The notes beneath the pieces are model-generated. The model searched no databases. It was not told the origin of the DNA and saw only the letters and a program-made list of their open reading frames with translations. Made by a program: the position numbers and the translations under genes. This document shows, one piece after another, positions 1-8,846 of a stretch of 43,861 nt of DNA. The stretch covers positions 1-43,861 of the forward strand of contig NZ_JAGKSP010000028.1 in assembly GCF_017942085.1 (NCBI RefSeq), given 5' to 3'. Within the stretch, counting starts at the first letter, position 1. The number at the start of each line of letters is the position of its first letter. The DNA is from Paenibacillus lignilyticus (GTDB taxonomy: Bacteria > Bacillota > Bacilli > Paenibacillales > Paenibacillaceae).

Positions 1-2150
1 CCTGCGGCTTCGCCGCCGGCCGCAGCCCCGGCTGCGCCAGCCTCGCCTGCGGCCGCGTCAGGCTGCGCCCCGTTGCCTGCCTCCCCGGCAGGCAGCAGGG
101 CTTCGCCGGCGGCACCGCTGCCCGGTGCCGCAAAACCCGGCGTCGGCTCAAACGGCAGCCAGCCGACGCCCGGGAAAAACACCTCCACCCAAGCGTGCGC
201 ATCACTTGCACGCACGGTGTACAGCCCCGCTGCACCGCCGGCTGCGCGCTGGGCGGGCTCGCCAGGGGCAAACCCCTTCACATAACGCGCGGGAATGCCT
301 TGCGTCCGCAGCATAACGGTCATCGCCGATGCAAAATGAACGCAGTACCCTTGCTGCTGGCGGAACAGAAAATCATCGACGAAGTCGGCTCCCTCAGCCG
401 GAACCGACGACTGCAGCGTGTACGCGTATCGGCTGCGCAAATACGCCGCGATCGCCTCCACCTGATCGTAGCGGCTCGCCGGATTCCCGGCATCCGCAAT
501 AACCTGCGAAGCCAGCTCGCCAACCCGCGCAGGCAGTTCCTTAGGAAGCTGCGAATACGCATCCTCCAGGGCTACCGTCTCGACAAAAGCACGCGTCCCC
601 GCTGCCTCCGTACCGCTTCTGTCTTCGCTAGCAGCCTTGCTCTCCGCACTACTTACATTTCCCCCTGCACCTGCCTCCGTACCTTTTCCTGCTTCATCCG
701 CACTACCCTCTTCATCACTTGTCCCTTGTTCTCCGGCACTCCCCGCGCCTCCCGCCACCGGCTCCACACTCGCCGACAGCTTCCTCAGCTCGTCCAGCGC
801 CAGCTCCGGCAGCTCCGCCGCTACCGTATAACTCACTACCCGGTCCTTCTCATCGATCGGATAGAGCGCTCCCGTTGCCGCATCGCGCCGGTAACCGGCC
901 GTTTCGCCGTCCAGCATCCGGATAGCGGTAATCTTCGCCTCCGCACCGCCTGCCAGCAGCGGCCATCCGGCTGTCGGATGAACGGCCGTTATCGTTTGCA
1001 CCAACAGCCGCGCGTCTTCCTCCGCTTCGTAGGTCGAGACGTTCAGCGTGAGCCAATCGTGGACATTTTGCACCCAGCCTTTGCCGGTATAGTCGGATTT
1101 GCTTTCCGCACGCAAATAGGTCGCTTCCTTCGAAGCTACGGTGAATAAGACCGCACGGTCCGGCGTTAACGATCCGCCAAGCACCTGATCATCGATCCCA
1201 TAACCGGTTAAGCCCGAGTCGCCTAATCCCGCGGCAGCCATCGCTTCCTCCGCAGTAGTAACGTGACCTTGTCGTCCCGCTCCCCCGCTCTGATGCTCCA
1301 GCAGCTTCTGCTGTCCCCAATCTACGGCTTCCGCAGCCCATGGGGCAGGCTCGTTTGGCGTCTGTCTCGCTAAGCCCCAAACGGCGCCAATGCCTACCGC
1401 CAGAATGAGAACGACCATCCATGCTGAGCCGTTCCACCAAGGAAGCGACCAGCCTGCCATCTGATTGTTGCCATCCTCCCTCGCGCGGACGAACAGATTG
1501 GATCCGATTAAACGCTCCATCCGGGGCACCGTAACCAGCGCGCCGAGCAGCAACCCTTCCGCAAGCGCGCGCATCAGATTCGGAAACACCTGCAGACCCA
1601 GGAAACCATACAGCATCAGCAAATACACGACCGTCAGCGCGGCAAGCCCAAGCCCCCACTGCCTTAGCCACACTAAGGACTGCAGCGCCAGCGCCATCAT
1701 CCCAAGACCGCTGACAAGCAGCACCGTTCGCATTTCTCCGCTCAGCACGATTTTTCCCTGGAGCAATTGGCCTACATCATGGGTGAACGCATGCACCAAC
1801 CCCATCAGTGCATCCTGCCCCGAAGCATACTGCCCCTGAAACAGAATAAGCACCGTCCCCATCGTAATGACGCTATTGAGCACAATCGATAACCACGTCG
1901 GAGGCACAAAAAGACCGACGGCGAGAAACAGACCGACAGTCGCCAGCAGCGGCTCAACCTGATACAGCTCCGTATATTCCTTCAGCTGCGCAAGCGGGAG
2001 AAGCCATTCCACGATCAGCCCAAACAGCAGCAAGCTCGTTATGAGCCGGCGCGATCCCACTTGAAAAAAATCCAGTCCCGTCCGCTCTCGCTGCCGCCTC
2101 GACAGCTGCGCACCGCCGCCACCGCTGTTAGCTGCTTGCTGTGCTGACAT
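1..2150 (-). CDS. Transglutaminase-like membrane protein (TgpA/DUF3488 type), C-terminus outside the window
   Basis: I translated this frame directly from the minus strand; it stays open from the ATG at 2150 to the window edge (716 codons). The N-terminal third is hydrophobic and holds several membrane segments. A second hydrophobic segment (WMVVLILAVGIGAVWGLA) precedes an extracytoplasmic part. The transglutaminase core has the catalytic Cys near residue 603 (QQGYCVHFASAMT) and the His near residue 652 (SDAHAWVEVFF), followed by WLPFEPTPGF. This matches the Cys-His-Asp transglutaminases that follow MoxR and DUF58 genes. Two low-complexity Ala/Gly/Glu/Ser-rich stretches are visible, one before the core and one just after it running off the edge. 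The start overlaps the end of the DUF58 gene by 23 bp, so the three genes form one operon. The substrate is unknown; a role in envelope protein or peptide processing is inferred. Confidence 0.9.
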   Translation of the reverse strand, partial: MSAQQAANSGGGGAQLSRRQRERTGLDFFQVGSRRLITSLLLFGLIVEWLLPLAQLKEYTELYQVEPLLATVGLFLAVGLFVPPTWLSIVLNSVITMGTVLILFQGQYASGQDALMGLVHAFTHDVGQLLQGKIVLSGEMRTVLLVSGLGMMALALQSLVWLRQWGLGLAALTVVYLLMLYGFLGLQVFPNLMRALAEGLLLGALVTVPRMERLIGSNLFVRAREDGNNQMAGWSLPWWNGSAWMVVLILAVGIGAVWGLARQTPNEPAPWAAEAVDWGQQKLLEHQSGGAGRQGHVTTAEEAMAAAGLGDSGLTGYGIDDQVLGGSLTPDRAVLFTVASKEATYLRAESKSDYTGKGWVQNVHDWLTLNVSTYEAEEDARLLVQTITAVHPTAGWPLLAGGAEAKITAIRMLDGETAGYRRDAATGALYPIDEKDRVVSYTVAAELPELALDELRKLSASVEPVAGGAGSAGEQGTSDEEGSADEAGKGTEAGAGGNVSSAESKAASEDRSGTEAAGTRAFVETVALEDAYSQLPKELPARVGELASQVIADAGNPASRYDQVEAIAAYLRSRYAYTLQSSVPAEGADFVDDFLFRQQQGYCVHFASAMTVMLRTQGIPARYVKGFAPGEPAQRAAGGAAGLYTVRASDAHAWVEVFFPGVGWLPFEPTPGFAAPGSGAAGEALLPAGEAGNGAQPDAAAGEAGAAGAAAGGEAA

Positions 2151-3516
2151 CCAAGGCGCCTCCTTCCCTGTTCGCAGTCATACTGAGTTCCGCCATCGCA
2201 GGCGCTTGTTTCCGGTAGGACAGCGGCACAGGCAGCGCCTTCACGCTGCAATCCGTGCCTTGAAGCCGCGCGCGCCAATTCACTTCCGCCGGAGCCGCCT
2301 CGGTCTCCGCAAATGAAAGCAGCAGCACCAGCTTCACGCCCCGCACAGCCGCTAGCTTGGCGCCGTAGAAGACATTTTCGGAGGCATTGGATTCCCTCGC
2401 TACAGCACCGGCGGCTTTTGTACCCGCAGTCAGGCAAATCAGTGCCGCGCCCCGAGGCATGCCCGCCACAACGTCAGAGAGACGCTGGGACATCGGCTTC
2501 CGAGGCGAAGTTCCCCACTGTAAGCGGGCAAGCTTCTCTTCCGCAGCCAGCAGCGTACTTCTCTCTCCCGCGCGCACGACAAGCTCCAATTCATCGGTGG
2601 TCAGCACGACAACGCTTTTGCCTTCTCGTACCGCCTGCCTCATTACAAGCACCGCACGTCCGACATGTGCATCGAACAGCCTCATGTCAGCGCCGTATGC
2701 GGTTCTCGATGTATCGAGCAGCACAATGAGCTGACCGGCCTCTTCCGCATTGCTGATCCTCGTCTGCATCCCGAGCCCTCTGGCCATCGCCCGCCAATCG
2801 ACTCGCCTTGGCGAATCGCCGGGGATGTAGCTGCGCACATCCGGACCCGCTCCGCCGCGGCTTGCACGCGCAGCAGCCGTTATCATCTGGCCGCCAAGCG
2901 ACGCGATCGGCTGGCGCTCGCTGCTCTTTGCACTTGGCCGGAAACCCGGCAGGTCTGCAAAAGCTTCCCCCGCCGGCGCCATCGCATGAACAAGCAGACT
3001 TCCCGGACACTCCACTTCGATTTTGCGAACCGTCAAACCCAGCATATCCCCAGCCGATACTTGCAGCGGGTTGAATTTGAACTCCCCCCTGCGCAGTCCT
3101 CGAACCGAATAACGAATGTGGAATACGCGCTTAAATCCGGGCAGAAAAGCATACTCCACCTTCAGTCCCTTCCCGGACTGGGCGGTACCCGGCACGATAG
3201 CTTCGCTCATCCCCAGCCACATGAAAGGCACGGGCCTGCTAAGCCGCAGCGTCAGCTGCACCTGCATGTCCCCTCCGTCGTATAGTCCCTCAGCATCGAC
3301 TATGGAGCGTTCAACCGTCATTTTCCCTACCGCCATATACGGCAAAATAATACAGCAAAACGCCACCGCCGCCGTCACCGTAGCAAGCAGCCACTCCACT
3401 GCGCCCCCTCGCGCATGAAGCGCCGCCATGCTGGCGCCAAGCAGCAGAATCAACGCTGCGCGCGCCACGAAGCGACTGCGCAGCCTCACTCCTTCGCCTT
3501 GCTCCGCCCGTTTCAT
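2128..3516 (-). CDS. DUF58 family membrane protein
   Basis: The 462-residue product has two membrane segments near residues 20-60. A long soluble part follows, with the DUF58 signature around residues 224-245 (GPDVRSYIPGDSPRRVDW) and a vWA-like strand ending in LLDTS at 266-270. DUF58 proteins are partners of MoxR AAA ATPases, and the vWA-like fold suggests a metal-dependent protein interaction. The gene overlaps the upstream moxR by 4 bp (ATGA) and the downstream transglutaminase by 23 bp, so translation is probably coupled. The biochemical role of the MoxR-DUF58-transglutaminase set is not established. The family call is firm and the function is open. Confidence 0.93.
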   Translation of the reverse strand: MKRAEQGEGVRLRSRFVARAALILLLGASMAALHARGGAVEWLLATVTAAVAFCCIILPYMAVGKMTVERSIVDAEGLYDGGDMQVQLTLRLSRPVPFMWLGMSEAIVPGTAQSGKGLKVEYAFLPGFKRVFHIRYSVRGLRRGEFKFNPLQVSAGDMLGLTVRKIEVECPGSLLVHAMAPAGEAFADLPGFRPSAKSSERQPIASLGGQMITAAARASRGGAGPDVRSYIPGDSPRRVDWRAMARGLGMQTRISNAEEAGQLIVLLDTSRTAYGADMRLFDAHVGRAVLVMRQAVREGKSVVVLTTDELELVVRAGERSTLLAAEEKLARLQWGTSPRKPMSQRLSDVVAGMPRGAALICLTAGTKAAGAVARESNASENVFYGAKLAAVRGVKLVLLLSFAETEAAPAEVNWRARLQGTDCSVKALPVPLSYRKQAPAMAELSMTANREGGALDVSTASS

Positions 3517-4562
3517 CGACGCCGCCCGCCATCTCCGGACGGAACCGGAATCGGCTGCGCAGACATAATGGCGCTAAGCACCGCGGCGGCGGTTTTCCCG
3601 CGCACCAGCGCTTCATCGCGCACGAGCAGACGATGCGCAAGCACATGCTCCGCCGTTTGCTTCAAATCATCCGGCACGACAAAACGCCGCCCGCTGATAT
3701 AGGCCGTAGCTTGAGCTGCTCGCACCCAGTCCAGCGTTGCCCGGGGACTGGCGCCAAGCAGCAGATCCTGCGACGTTCTGGTCGCACTTACAATGTGAAC
3801 CGCATAGGCCATCAGCGCCGGATGAACATGAACGGACAGCGCATCCCGCTGCATCCGCAGCCATTCCTCCGGGATGATGACCGGACGCAGCGATTCCGGC
3901 TGCAATCGCTGCGCGGTTTTCCCCTCCAGCATCGCGATCTCATCCTCTGCTGCCGGGTAGCCGATCGACAGCCGCATCATGAATCGGTCCAGCTGCGCTT
4001 CAGGCAGCGGGTACGTGCCGTCGTCGCGCAGCGGATTTTGCGTCGCAAGCAGCATAAAAGGCTGCGGCAGCAATCGCGTCTCGCCATCTGCCGACACGCT
4101 CCGCTCTTCCATCGCTTCAAGCAGCGCGGACTGCGTGCGCGGCGGTGTCCGGTTGATTTCGTCGGCAAGCACGACATTGGCCATCAGGGGCCCCTGCCGG
4201 AATACGAGCTCGCCTCGTTTGCCATCCCAAATCATACCGCCGACCACATCGGCAGGCTGCATATCTGAAGTAAACTGAATGCGGCGGAACTCGCCTCCCA
4301 TTACACGGGCAATGGCCCGCACGAGAAGGGTTTTGCCGACTCCGGGGACATCCTCCAGCAGCACATGCCCGCCGGCCAGCAGGCTGCTAAACACCTGCGT
4401 GACGACTTCTTTCTTGCCAAGCAGCACACTATTCACTCTGGCCATCATGAGCTGCAAGGATTGCTGGGCTGCCTCCGGCCATGCATCCTGCTGCAGACCC
4501 TTATCCTCCGACTCCGCCATTCTGCTGCCATACGGCTGCTCCGACATTTGTTTCGGTATCAT
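3513..4562 (-). CDS. MoxR-type AAA+ ATPase
   Basis: The 349-residue product is a typical MoxR chaperone-like ATPase. Walker A is at about 71-78 (DVPGVGKT), Walker B at 130-138 (VVLADEINR), sensor 1 at 173-177 (ATQNP), and EAQLDRF at 188-194 carries the arginine-finger region. The start at 4562 is supported by AGGAG ten bases upstream. It is the first gene of a moxR-DUF58-transglutaminase operon. It faces the divergent GNAT gene across about 175 bp that should hold promoters for both. MoxR proteins are thought to remodel or activate partner proteins, often ones with vWA domains; the DUF58 protein is the likely partner. The polypeptide is complete and nothing in it is unusual. Confidence 0.95.
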   Translation of the reverse strand: MIPKQMSEQPYGSRMAESEDKGLQQDAWPEAAQQSLQLMMARVNSVLLGKKEVVTQVFSSLLAGGHVLLEDVPGVGKTLLVRAIARVMGGEFRRIQFTSDMQPADVVGGMIWDGKRGELVFRQGPLMANVVLADEINRTPPRTQSALLEAMEERSVSADGETRLLPQPFMLLATQNPLRDDGTYPLPEAQLDRFMMRLSIGYPAAEDEIAMLEGKTAQRLQPESLRPVIIPEEWLRMQRDALSVHVHPALMAYAVHIVSATRTSQDLLLGASPRATLDWVRAAQATAYISGRRFVVPDDLKQTAEHVLAHRLLVRDEALVRGKTAAAVLSAIMSAQPIPVPSGDGGRRR

Positions 4563-4738
4563 TTGAGCTTCATCTCCTACTCTTTCAACCTATGAATTCC
4601 TCTAGTTGATAGTTTCGCCAGACTGCGCACTCTTTACACCTTCCCCTCAGGTTTCTATTTACATGGAACAGGGCAGGCTGTAGGATGATTTTTACGTACG
4701 AGACGCTTTCCCTAAGATGATGCGATGGAGGGTTTGCC

Positions 4739-5299
4739 ATGGATCCCATTATGATTGATTTCCCGAATGAATTTACGACGGACCGTTTGTTCATTCGCCT
4801 GCCATTGCCGGGAGACGGCAAAGCCGTTCTTGAGGCTCTGAATGCCTCGATGAACGAGCTGAAGCCATGGATGAAATGGGCACAAGAGGAGCATTCGGAG
4901 TATGAGGCTGAACGGGGTATTCGCGAGGCTCACGTGAAGTTCTTGCAGCGGGACAATCTTCGCCTGCATGTGTTTCTTAAAGAATGCGGAACCTTCATCG
5001 CGTCGGCGAGCTTGCATGGCCTGGACTGGGATGTGCGCAAGTTCGAGATCGGGTATTGGATCGATAGCCGGTACAGCGGGCAGGGGTATATGATCGAAGC
5101 CGTCGAAGGGATCTGCAGCTTTGCCTTCGGGCAGCTGCAAGCACGGAGATTGGAGATTCGCTGCGACACCCTCAACACCAGGAGCATGCTGATTCCACAG
5201 CGGCTTGGCTTTGAGCTTGAAGGCATCTTACGGAACGAGGACCTCTCTGCTGATGGCAGCCAGTGGCGGGACACGTGTATTTTTGCGAAGATTCGATAA
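4739..5299 (+). CDS. GNAT acetyltransferase, RimJ/RimL-like
   Basis: The 186-residue protein has the RimJ/RimL-type architecture. An N-terminal FTTDRLFIRLPLPGDG strand is followed by the acetyl-CoA region around FEIGYWIDSRYSGQGYMIEAV. An NTRSMLIPQRLGFELEG segment then matches the usual N-x-x-S...GF-x-x-EG end of the fold. GGAGGG lies six bases before the ATG. Relatives acetylate ribosomal protein N-termini or small molecules, and the sequence does not reveal the substrate. The gene stands alone: moxR is divergent upstream and bcp converges on it downstream, separated by a strong bidirectional hairpin. Confidence 0.9.
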   Translation: MDPIMIDFPNEFTTDRLFIRLPLPGDGKAVLEALNASMNELKPWMKWAQEEHSEYEAERGIREAHVKFLQRDNLRLHVFLKECGTFIASASLHGLDWDVRKFEIGYWIDSRYSGQGYMIEAVEGICSFAFGQLQARRLEIRCDTLNTRSMLIPQRLGFELEGILRNEDLSADGSQWRDTCIFAKIR

Positions 5300-5329
5300 T
5301 ATCGTTGTTCATCCGGCTATACAAAAATA

Positions 5330-5365
5330 GGGTTGTCCGGAAGCCAGTCGGCTTCCGAACAACCC
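5330..5365. terminator. Bidirectional intrinsic terminator between the GNAT gene and bcp
   Basis: The arms are GGGTTGTCCGGAAGCC (5330-5345) and GGCTTCCGAACAACCC (5350-5365), a 16-bp stem with one mismatch and a four-base loop. T-rich sequence follows on the plus strand (TTTTC) and on the minus strand (TATTTTTG). It can therefore end both convergent genes. Confidence 0.9.
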
Positions 5366-5379
5366 TTTTCTACGGCAAC

Positions 5380-5862
5380 CTACAGCGCCTGCGCTGCTTC
5401 GAGCACCTCTTGCACATGCCCCTTCACGCGCAGATTGCGCCACTCTCGTACCAGCTTGCCTTTCTCATTGATGAGAAAGGTCGAGCGAACGAGTCCCATA
5501 TACTCTCTGCCGTACAGCTTCTTCATCTGCCACACGCCGTACAGCTCGCACACGCGATGCTCCGGGTCTGCCAGCAGCTCGTATGGCAGCTCATATTTCT
5601 CCGCAAACCGCTCATGCGTCTGTACATCGTCGATGCTAATGCCGAGCACAACCGTATTGCATTCGCCGAAGGCTGCATAGGAATCCCGATAATCGCATGA
5701 CTCTTGCGTGCAAGCCGGCGTCAAATCCTTCGGATAGAAGAACAACACGACCTTCTTGCCCGCGAATTGACTTAAGCTGACCTCTCTTCCGCCCAAGGCA
5801 GGCAGCGTGAAATCGGGTGCTTTTTTCCCTACGAATGCTTTTGCTTTAATCGCTCTTGCCAT
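5380..5862 (-). CDS. bcp: Thioredoxin-dependent peroxiredoxin, Bcp/PrxQ type
   Basis: The 160-residue protein has the AhpC/TSA fold of the Bcp subgroup. The peroxidatic Cys is at 51 (TPACTQESC) and the resolving Cys is five residues later at 56, the hallmark of atypical two-cysteine PrxQ enzymes. It reduces hydrogen peroxide and organic hydroperoxides using thioredoxin in the cytoplasm. The start MARAIKAKAF is preceded by a GGGGGAGAAG site. It lies 19 bp downstream of the ABC-2 permease gene on the same strand with no terminator between, so it may be the last gene of that transcript. The shared terminator at 5330-5365 ends it. Family assignment is secure. Confidence 0.95.
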   Translation of the reverse strand: MARAIKAKAFVGKKAPDFTLPALGGREVSLSQFAGKKVVLFFYPKDLTPACTQESCDYRDSYAAFGECNTVVLGISIDDVQTHERFAEKYELPYELLADPEHRVCELYGVWQMKKLYGREYMGLVRSTFLINEKGKLVREWRNLRVKGHVQEVLEAAQAL

Positions 5863-5881
5863 CGGACTTCTCCCCCACTAC

Positions 5882-6673
5882 TTAAGATCCCGCACCCCGG
5901 TAACGCTTCACGCCATGATTCCAGATCGTCAGGCCAATCGCGAATACGACAATCCCCACAACCGGCGTAAGGAGCGCAAGCGACGATAATCCTTCATGAT
6001 CCTTCTCCAGGAAATAAGAAGCCGGGATGACGCCGACGAATGCAAACGGAAGCAGCCACGTCAGCAGGAATCGAATGATTTTGTTATAAATGTTAACCGG
6101 ATATCGGCCGTAGTTCGAAATATTGTACATCAGCGGCAGTATACCCGTTGGCGCATCCGAATAGAATGAGATGGCCGTCAGCGAAGTGAACAGCCCTGCG
6201 TAGATCATCACCGAACCAATCGTAAACACGGCAAGCATGATAATGTCGGTAAAAGAGAACGCGAGCCCCAAATCTCCCCAGCTAAGCACCATAATTATAA
6301 GGCCGACAAGCGAACCGAACAAGGACGGCGGATCGAGATTTTCCAGCAGCACCTGATACAGATTATAGGCCGGCCGCGTTAGAACGCGGTCCATTTCCCC
6401 TTTGACAATATACCGTTCGCTGAAGTTCCAGATATTGAAGACGGCACCGAAGATGCCTGCAGGCACCATGAAATAGCCATAGACGAAAATCACTTCCGCC
6501 TCGGACCAGCCTCCAAGCGACGGCGTATGTTGAAATACGATCAGGATAAAGATCAGATTGACCCCTTGGAACAACAGGTCGGATAAGAGCTCCACCCAGA
6601 AGTCCATCCGGTAGGTCAGTTTTGTTTTGGCATAGTTCTTAATGTATTCCACCGCGAGCGACCAATAAAACAT
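5882..6673 (-). CDS. ABC-2 family exporter permease (DUF990 type), second subunit
   Basis: The 263-residue protein is strongly hydrophobic with about six membrane segments. An N-terminal amphipathic stretch (KNYAKTKLTYRMDFWVELLSD) is typical of the ABC-2/DUF990 permease group. The protein begins four bases after the stop of a second permease gene of the same family. The ATPase gene lies upstream of both. The pair probably forms a heterodimeric membrane channel. Substrates of the group are not well defined; drug, lipid and polysaccharide export have all been proposed for relatives. Nothing in the sequence points to one of them. Confidence 0.9.
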   Translation of the reverse strand: MFYWSLAVEYIKNYAKTKLTYRMDFWVELLSDLLFQGVNLIFILIVFQHTPSLGGWSEAEVIFVYGYFMVPAGIFGAVFNIWNFSERYIVKGEMDRVLTRPAYNLYQVLLENLDPPSLFGSLVGLIIMVLSWGDLGLAFSFTDIIMLAVFTIGSVMIYAGLFTSLTAISFYSDAPTGILPLMYNISNYGRYPVNIYNKIIRFLLTWLLPFAFVGVIPASYFLEKDHEGLSSLALLTPVVGIVVFAIGLTIWNHGVKRYRGAGS

Positions 6674-6677
6674 GTCC

Positions 6678-7472
6678 TCAACCTCCCTGCACGAACAATC
6701 GGGACCGCGCCTGACGCCACACCCATGCGATGGGAATGATTAAGACGACGAACCAGATCAGTTGAATTCCGAACACTCGCAGCACGTCGTCGCCTGCCGT
6801 ACGGCCGGTGAAGACGGAGCTCGGCAGGTAAGTGATCGCTTGGAACGGCAGCCATTTCATCGTGACGGCAAGCCAGCCCGGGAAGAAGGAAATCGGCACG
6901 ATCACGCCGGAGAACAAGTCGACAACGACGCGCTTCATCCGCAGCATCCCCTCGTTATTCTCAACGAAGAAAGCAAACAAACCCACGAGCATATTGATTT
7001 GCGTATTGATTAAGAAGCTGAACAGCAGCATCACTACATAGATGCCCCATACGCCGGGATCCGTCGGCAGCTTCACCGGGAAAATAAGACAAACGATAGC
7101 AAGTCCGGGTCCCATGAACAGCAGCAAACGGAACAAACCTTCGCCGAAGCCCTGCATGAGCTTCACGAACAAATAGTTATAGGGCCGGATGAATTGAACC
7201 GCCACGCTGCCATCACGGATTTCATTGGCGATTTCACGGTCCAGGTTATTGAAGTAGAACGCCCTCGCCATCCAGGAAACCGCTACATAGGTCGTCATTT
7301 GGGCCAGCGTGAATCCGGCCAGCACCTTCTGCTCGCCGAAGATCGCTTCCCACAAGAAATAATAAGCGCCGATATTGATCGTGTAGATGACAATGCCGCT
7401 GTAATAATTGACGCGATAGGCCAGCATCATGAGAAACCGAATACGGATAAGGTCTAGGTAGGCGCTGTTCAT
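6678..7472 (-). CDS. ABC-2 family exporter permease (DUF990 type), first subunit
   Basis: This 264-residue product resembles its neighbour at 5882-6673. It starts MNSAYLDLIRIRFLMMLAYRVNYYSGI and continues with six hydrophobic segments. It overlaps the 3' end of the ATPase gene by four bases (ATGA) and is followed four bases after its stop by the second permease. This gives the ATPase-permease-permease order usual for such exporters. The two permeases are clearly distinct in sequence, which suggests an old duplication and a heterodimer. The substrate is unknown. Confidence 0.9.
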   Translation of the reverse strand: MNSAYLDLIRIRFLMMLAYRVNYYSGIVIYTINIGAYYFLWEAIFGEQKVLAGFTLAQMTTYVAVSWMARAFYFNNLDREIANEIRDGSVAVQFIRPYNYLFVKLMQGFGEGLFRLLLFMGPGLAIVCLIFPVKLPTDPGVWGIYVVMLLFSFLINTQINMLVGLFAFFVENNEGMLRMKRVVVDLFSGVIVPISFFPGWLAVTMKWLPFQAITYLPSSVFTGRTAGDDVLRVFGIQLIWFVVLIIPIAWVWRQARSRLFVQGG

Positions 7473-8587
7473 GATTGCGGCTCCTTCTCCCTATCCGAAG
7501 CGGCGGCGACCGGCACTTTGACAGCTTCATTGACGGCTTCCGCCGTTACGGAGCTTTGGCTCAGCTTCTCTGTCGCTTCCGTCGATGCGGAGCCGGATTG
7601 GTAAATCTCGCGAACGATATCGTCGGTATTCGTCTCCGTGATCTTAATATCCCGGATATCCGCTCTGCTGCCGACTACGCGGGCAAGGGCGTCCGACACA
7701 TTGACTTCATGCGGCAGCCACATCGTTGCGGTCAGCTCGTTGTCGATCGTCCAGTGTACGCCTTCCAAACCTTCCGTCAGCTGTTTCAGCACATCATGCG
7801 AAGGCATCTCGCCGAATTGGAATTGCAGCTCGCGGCCTTTTCTCCATCTCGACTTCAGCTCCTCCAAGCTGCCGTCATAAATGATCCGTCCATCGTCAAG
7901 CATAATAACGCGTGAACACAGGGCTTCAATGTCCTGCAGGTCATGGGTGGTCAGCAGAATGGTCGTGCCGTGCTCGCGGTTTATTTTTTTGAGAAACTCC
8001 CGAATCTCCGTTTTCACTACGATATCCAGTCCGATCGTCGGCTCATCAAGGAACACGATCGATGGATTGTGCAGCAGTGAAGCAACAAGCTCACAGCGCA
8101 TCCGCTGACCAAGGCTCAGCTTCCTTACGGGACGGTTAAGCAGATCGCCAAGGTGCAGCCTTTCCACGAGTTCATCCAGCCGCACGCGAAACTCCGCTTC
8201 CGGTACGCGATACACCTTGCGAAGCAGCTGGAACGACTCGATCACGCCGATATCCCACCAGAGCTGGCTGCGCTGACCGAAAACAACCCCGATCTCGCGA
8301 ACGAACTTTTCCCGCTCCTTATATGGAACGTAGCCGTTCACTTGGAGATGGCCGGAGGTCGGCACAAGAATGCCAGTCAGCATCTTGATCGTGGTGGATT
8401 TGCCCGCCCCGTTCTCGCCTATGTAGCCGCAAATCTCCCCTTGAGGGATTTGAAAGGTGATGTCATTAACCGCCGTGATATCGTTGTATTCCCGCTTGAA
8501 CAGATCCTTCAGCGCACCGCCGAGCCCTTCGCGGTTCTTCTGAACCTGGAACTGTTTTCGCAAATCTCTTACATCTATTGCCAGCAT
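7469..8587 (-). CDS. ABC transporter ATP-binding protein
   Basis: The 372-residue protein has Walker A at 57-64 (GENGAGKS), the ABC signature at 157-161 (LSLGQ) and Walker B with the catalytic Glu around 177-182 (IVFLDE). LLTTHD follows as the switch region. The first 230 residues form the nucleotide-binding domain. The remaining 140 are an accessory region ending in a polar Ala/Ser/Glu-rich tail (STEATEKLSQSS). It is the first gene of the exporter operon, translationally coupled to the first permease. The 259-bp gap upstream (8588-8846) is shared with the divergent LCP gene. It is AT-rich around 8680-8750 and must contain both promoters, but I could not pick either with confidence. Confidence 0.93.
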   Translation of the reverse strand: MLAIDVRDLRKQFQVQKNREGLGGALKDLFKREYNDITAVNDITFQIPQGEICGYIGENGAGKSTTIKMLTGILVPTSGHLQVNGYVPYKEREKFVREIGVVFGQRSQLWWDIGVIESFQLLRKVYRVPEAEFRVRLDELVERLHLGDLLNRPVRKLSLGQRMRCELVASLLHNPSIVFLDEPTIGLDIVVKTEIREFLKKINREHGTTILLTTHDLQDIEALCSRVIMLDDGRIIYDGSLEELKSRWRKGRELQFQFGEMPSHDVLKQLTEGLEGVHWTIDNELTATMWLPHEVNVSDALARVVGSRADIRDIKITETNTDDIVREIYQSGSASTEATEKLSQSSVTAEAVNEAVKVPVAAASDREKEPQS

Positions 8588-8846
8588 AGGATGCTAAGCT
8601 CCTCTCTTCTTCGCCTTCGACATTTCCTGGGAAATATCTGGCTTTTTCGATTCTATCAGATAAAACTTGCTTCTCTACGACAAACCATTTTATAATTTTA
8701 TGATATGTAATGCTATAGTGAATTTATCGGCACCGGACAACTAACCCTAAATTATAGCTGTTCACTAGGACTCATTACCCCTGCTCCGCGTCGGCTTCGG
8801 ATTCTCCGCCGCACACGGACCTATTACAAGGAGGAACAGAACTTTA

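Noticed and set aside
195..1148. 317-aa plus-strand ORF at the left edge
   Set aside because: It is antisense to the transglutaminase gene; Arg/His-rich shadow ORFs are expected opposite GC-rich coding sequence.
8690..8712. TTATAATTTTATGATAT as a PerR or Fur box
   Set aside because: Only the first half matches the consensus; the second half does not.
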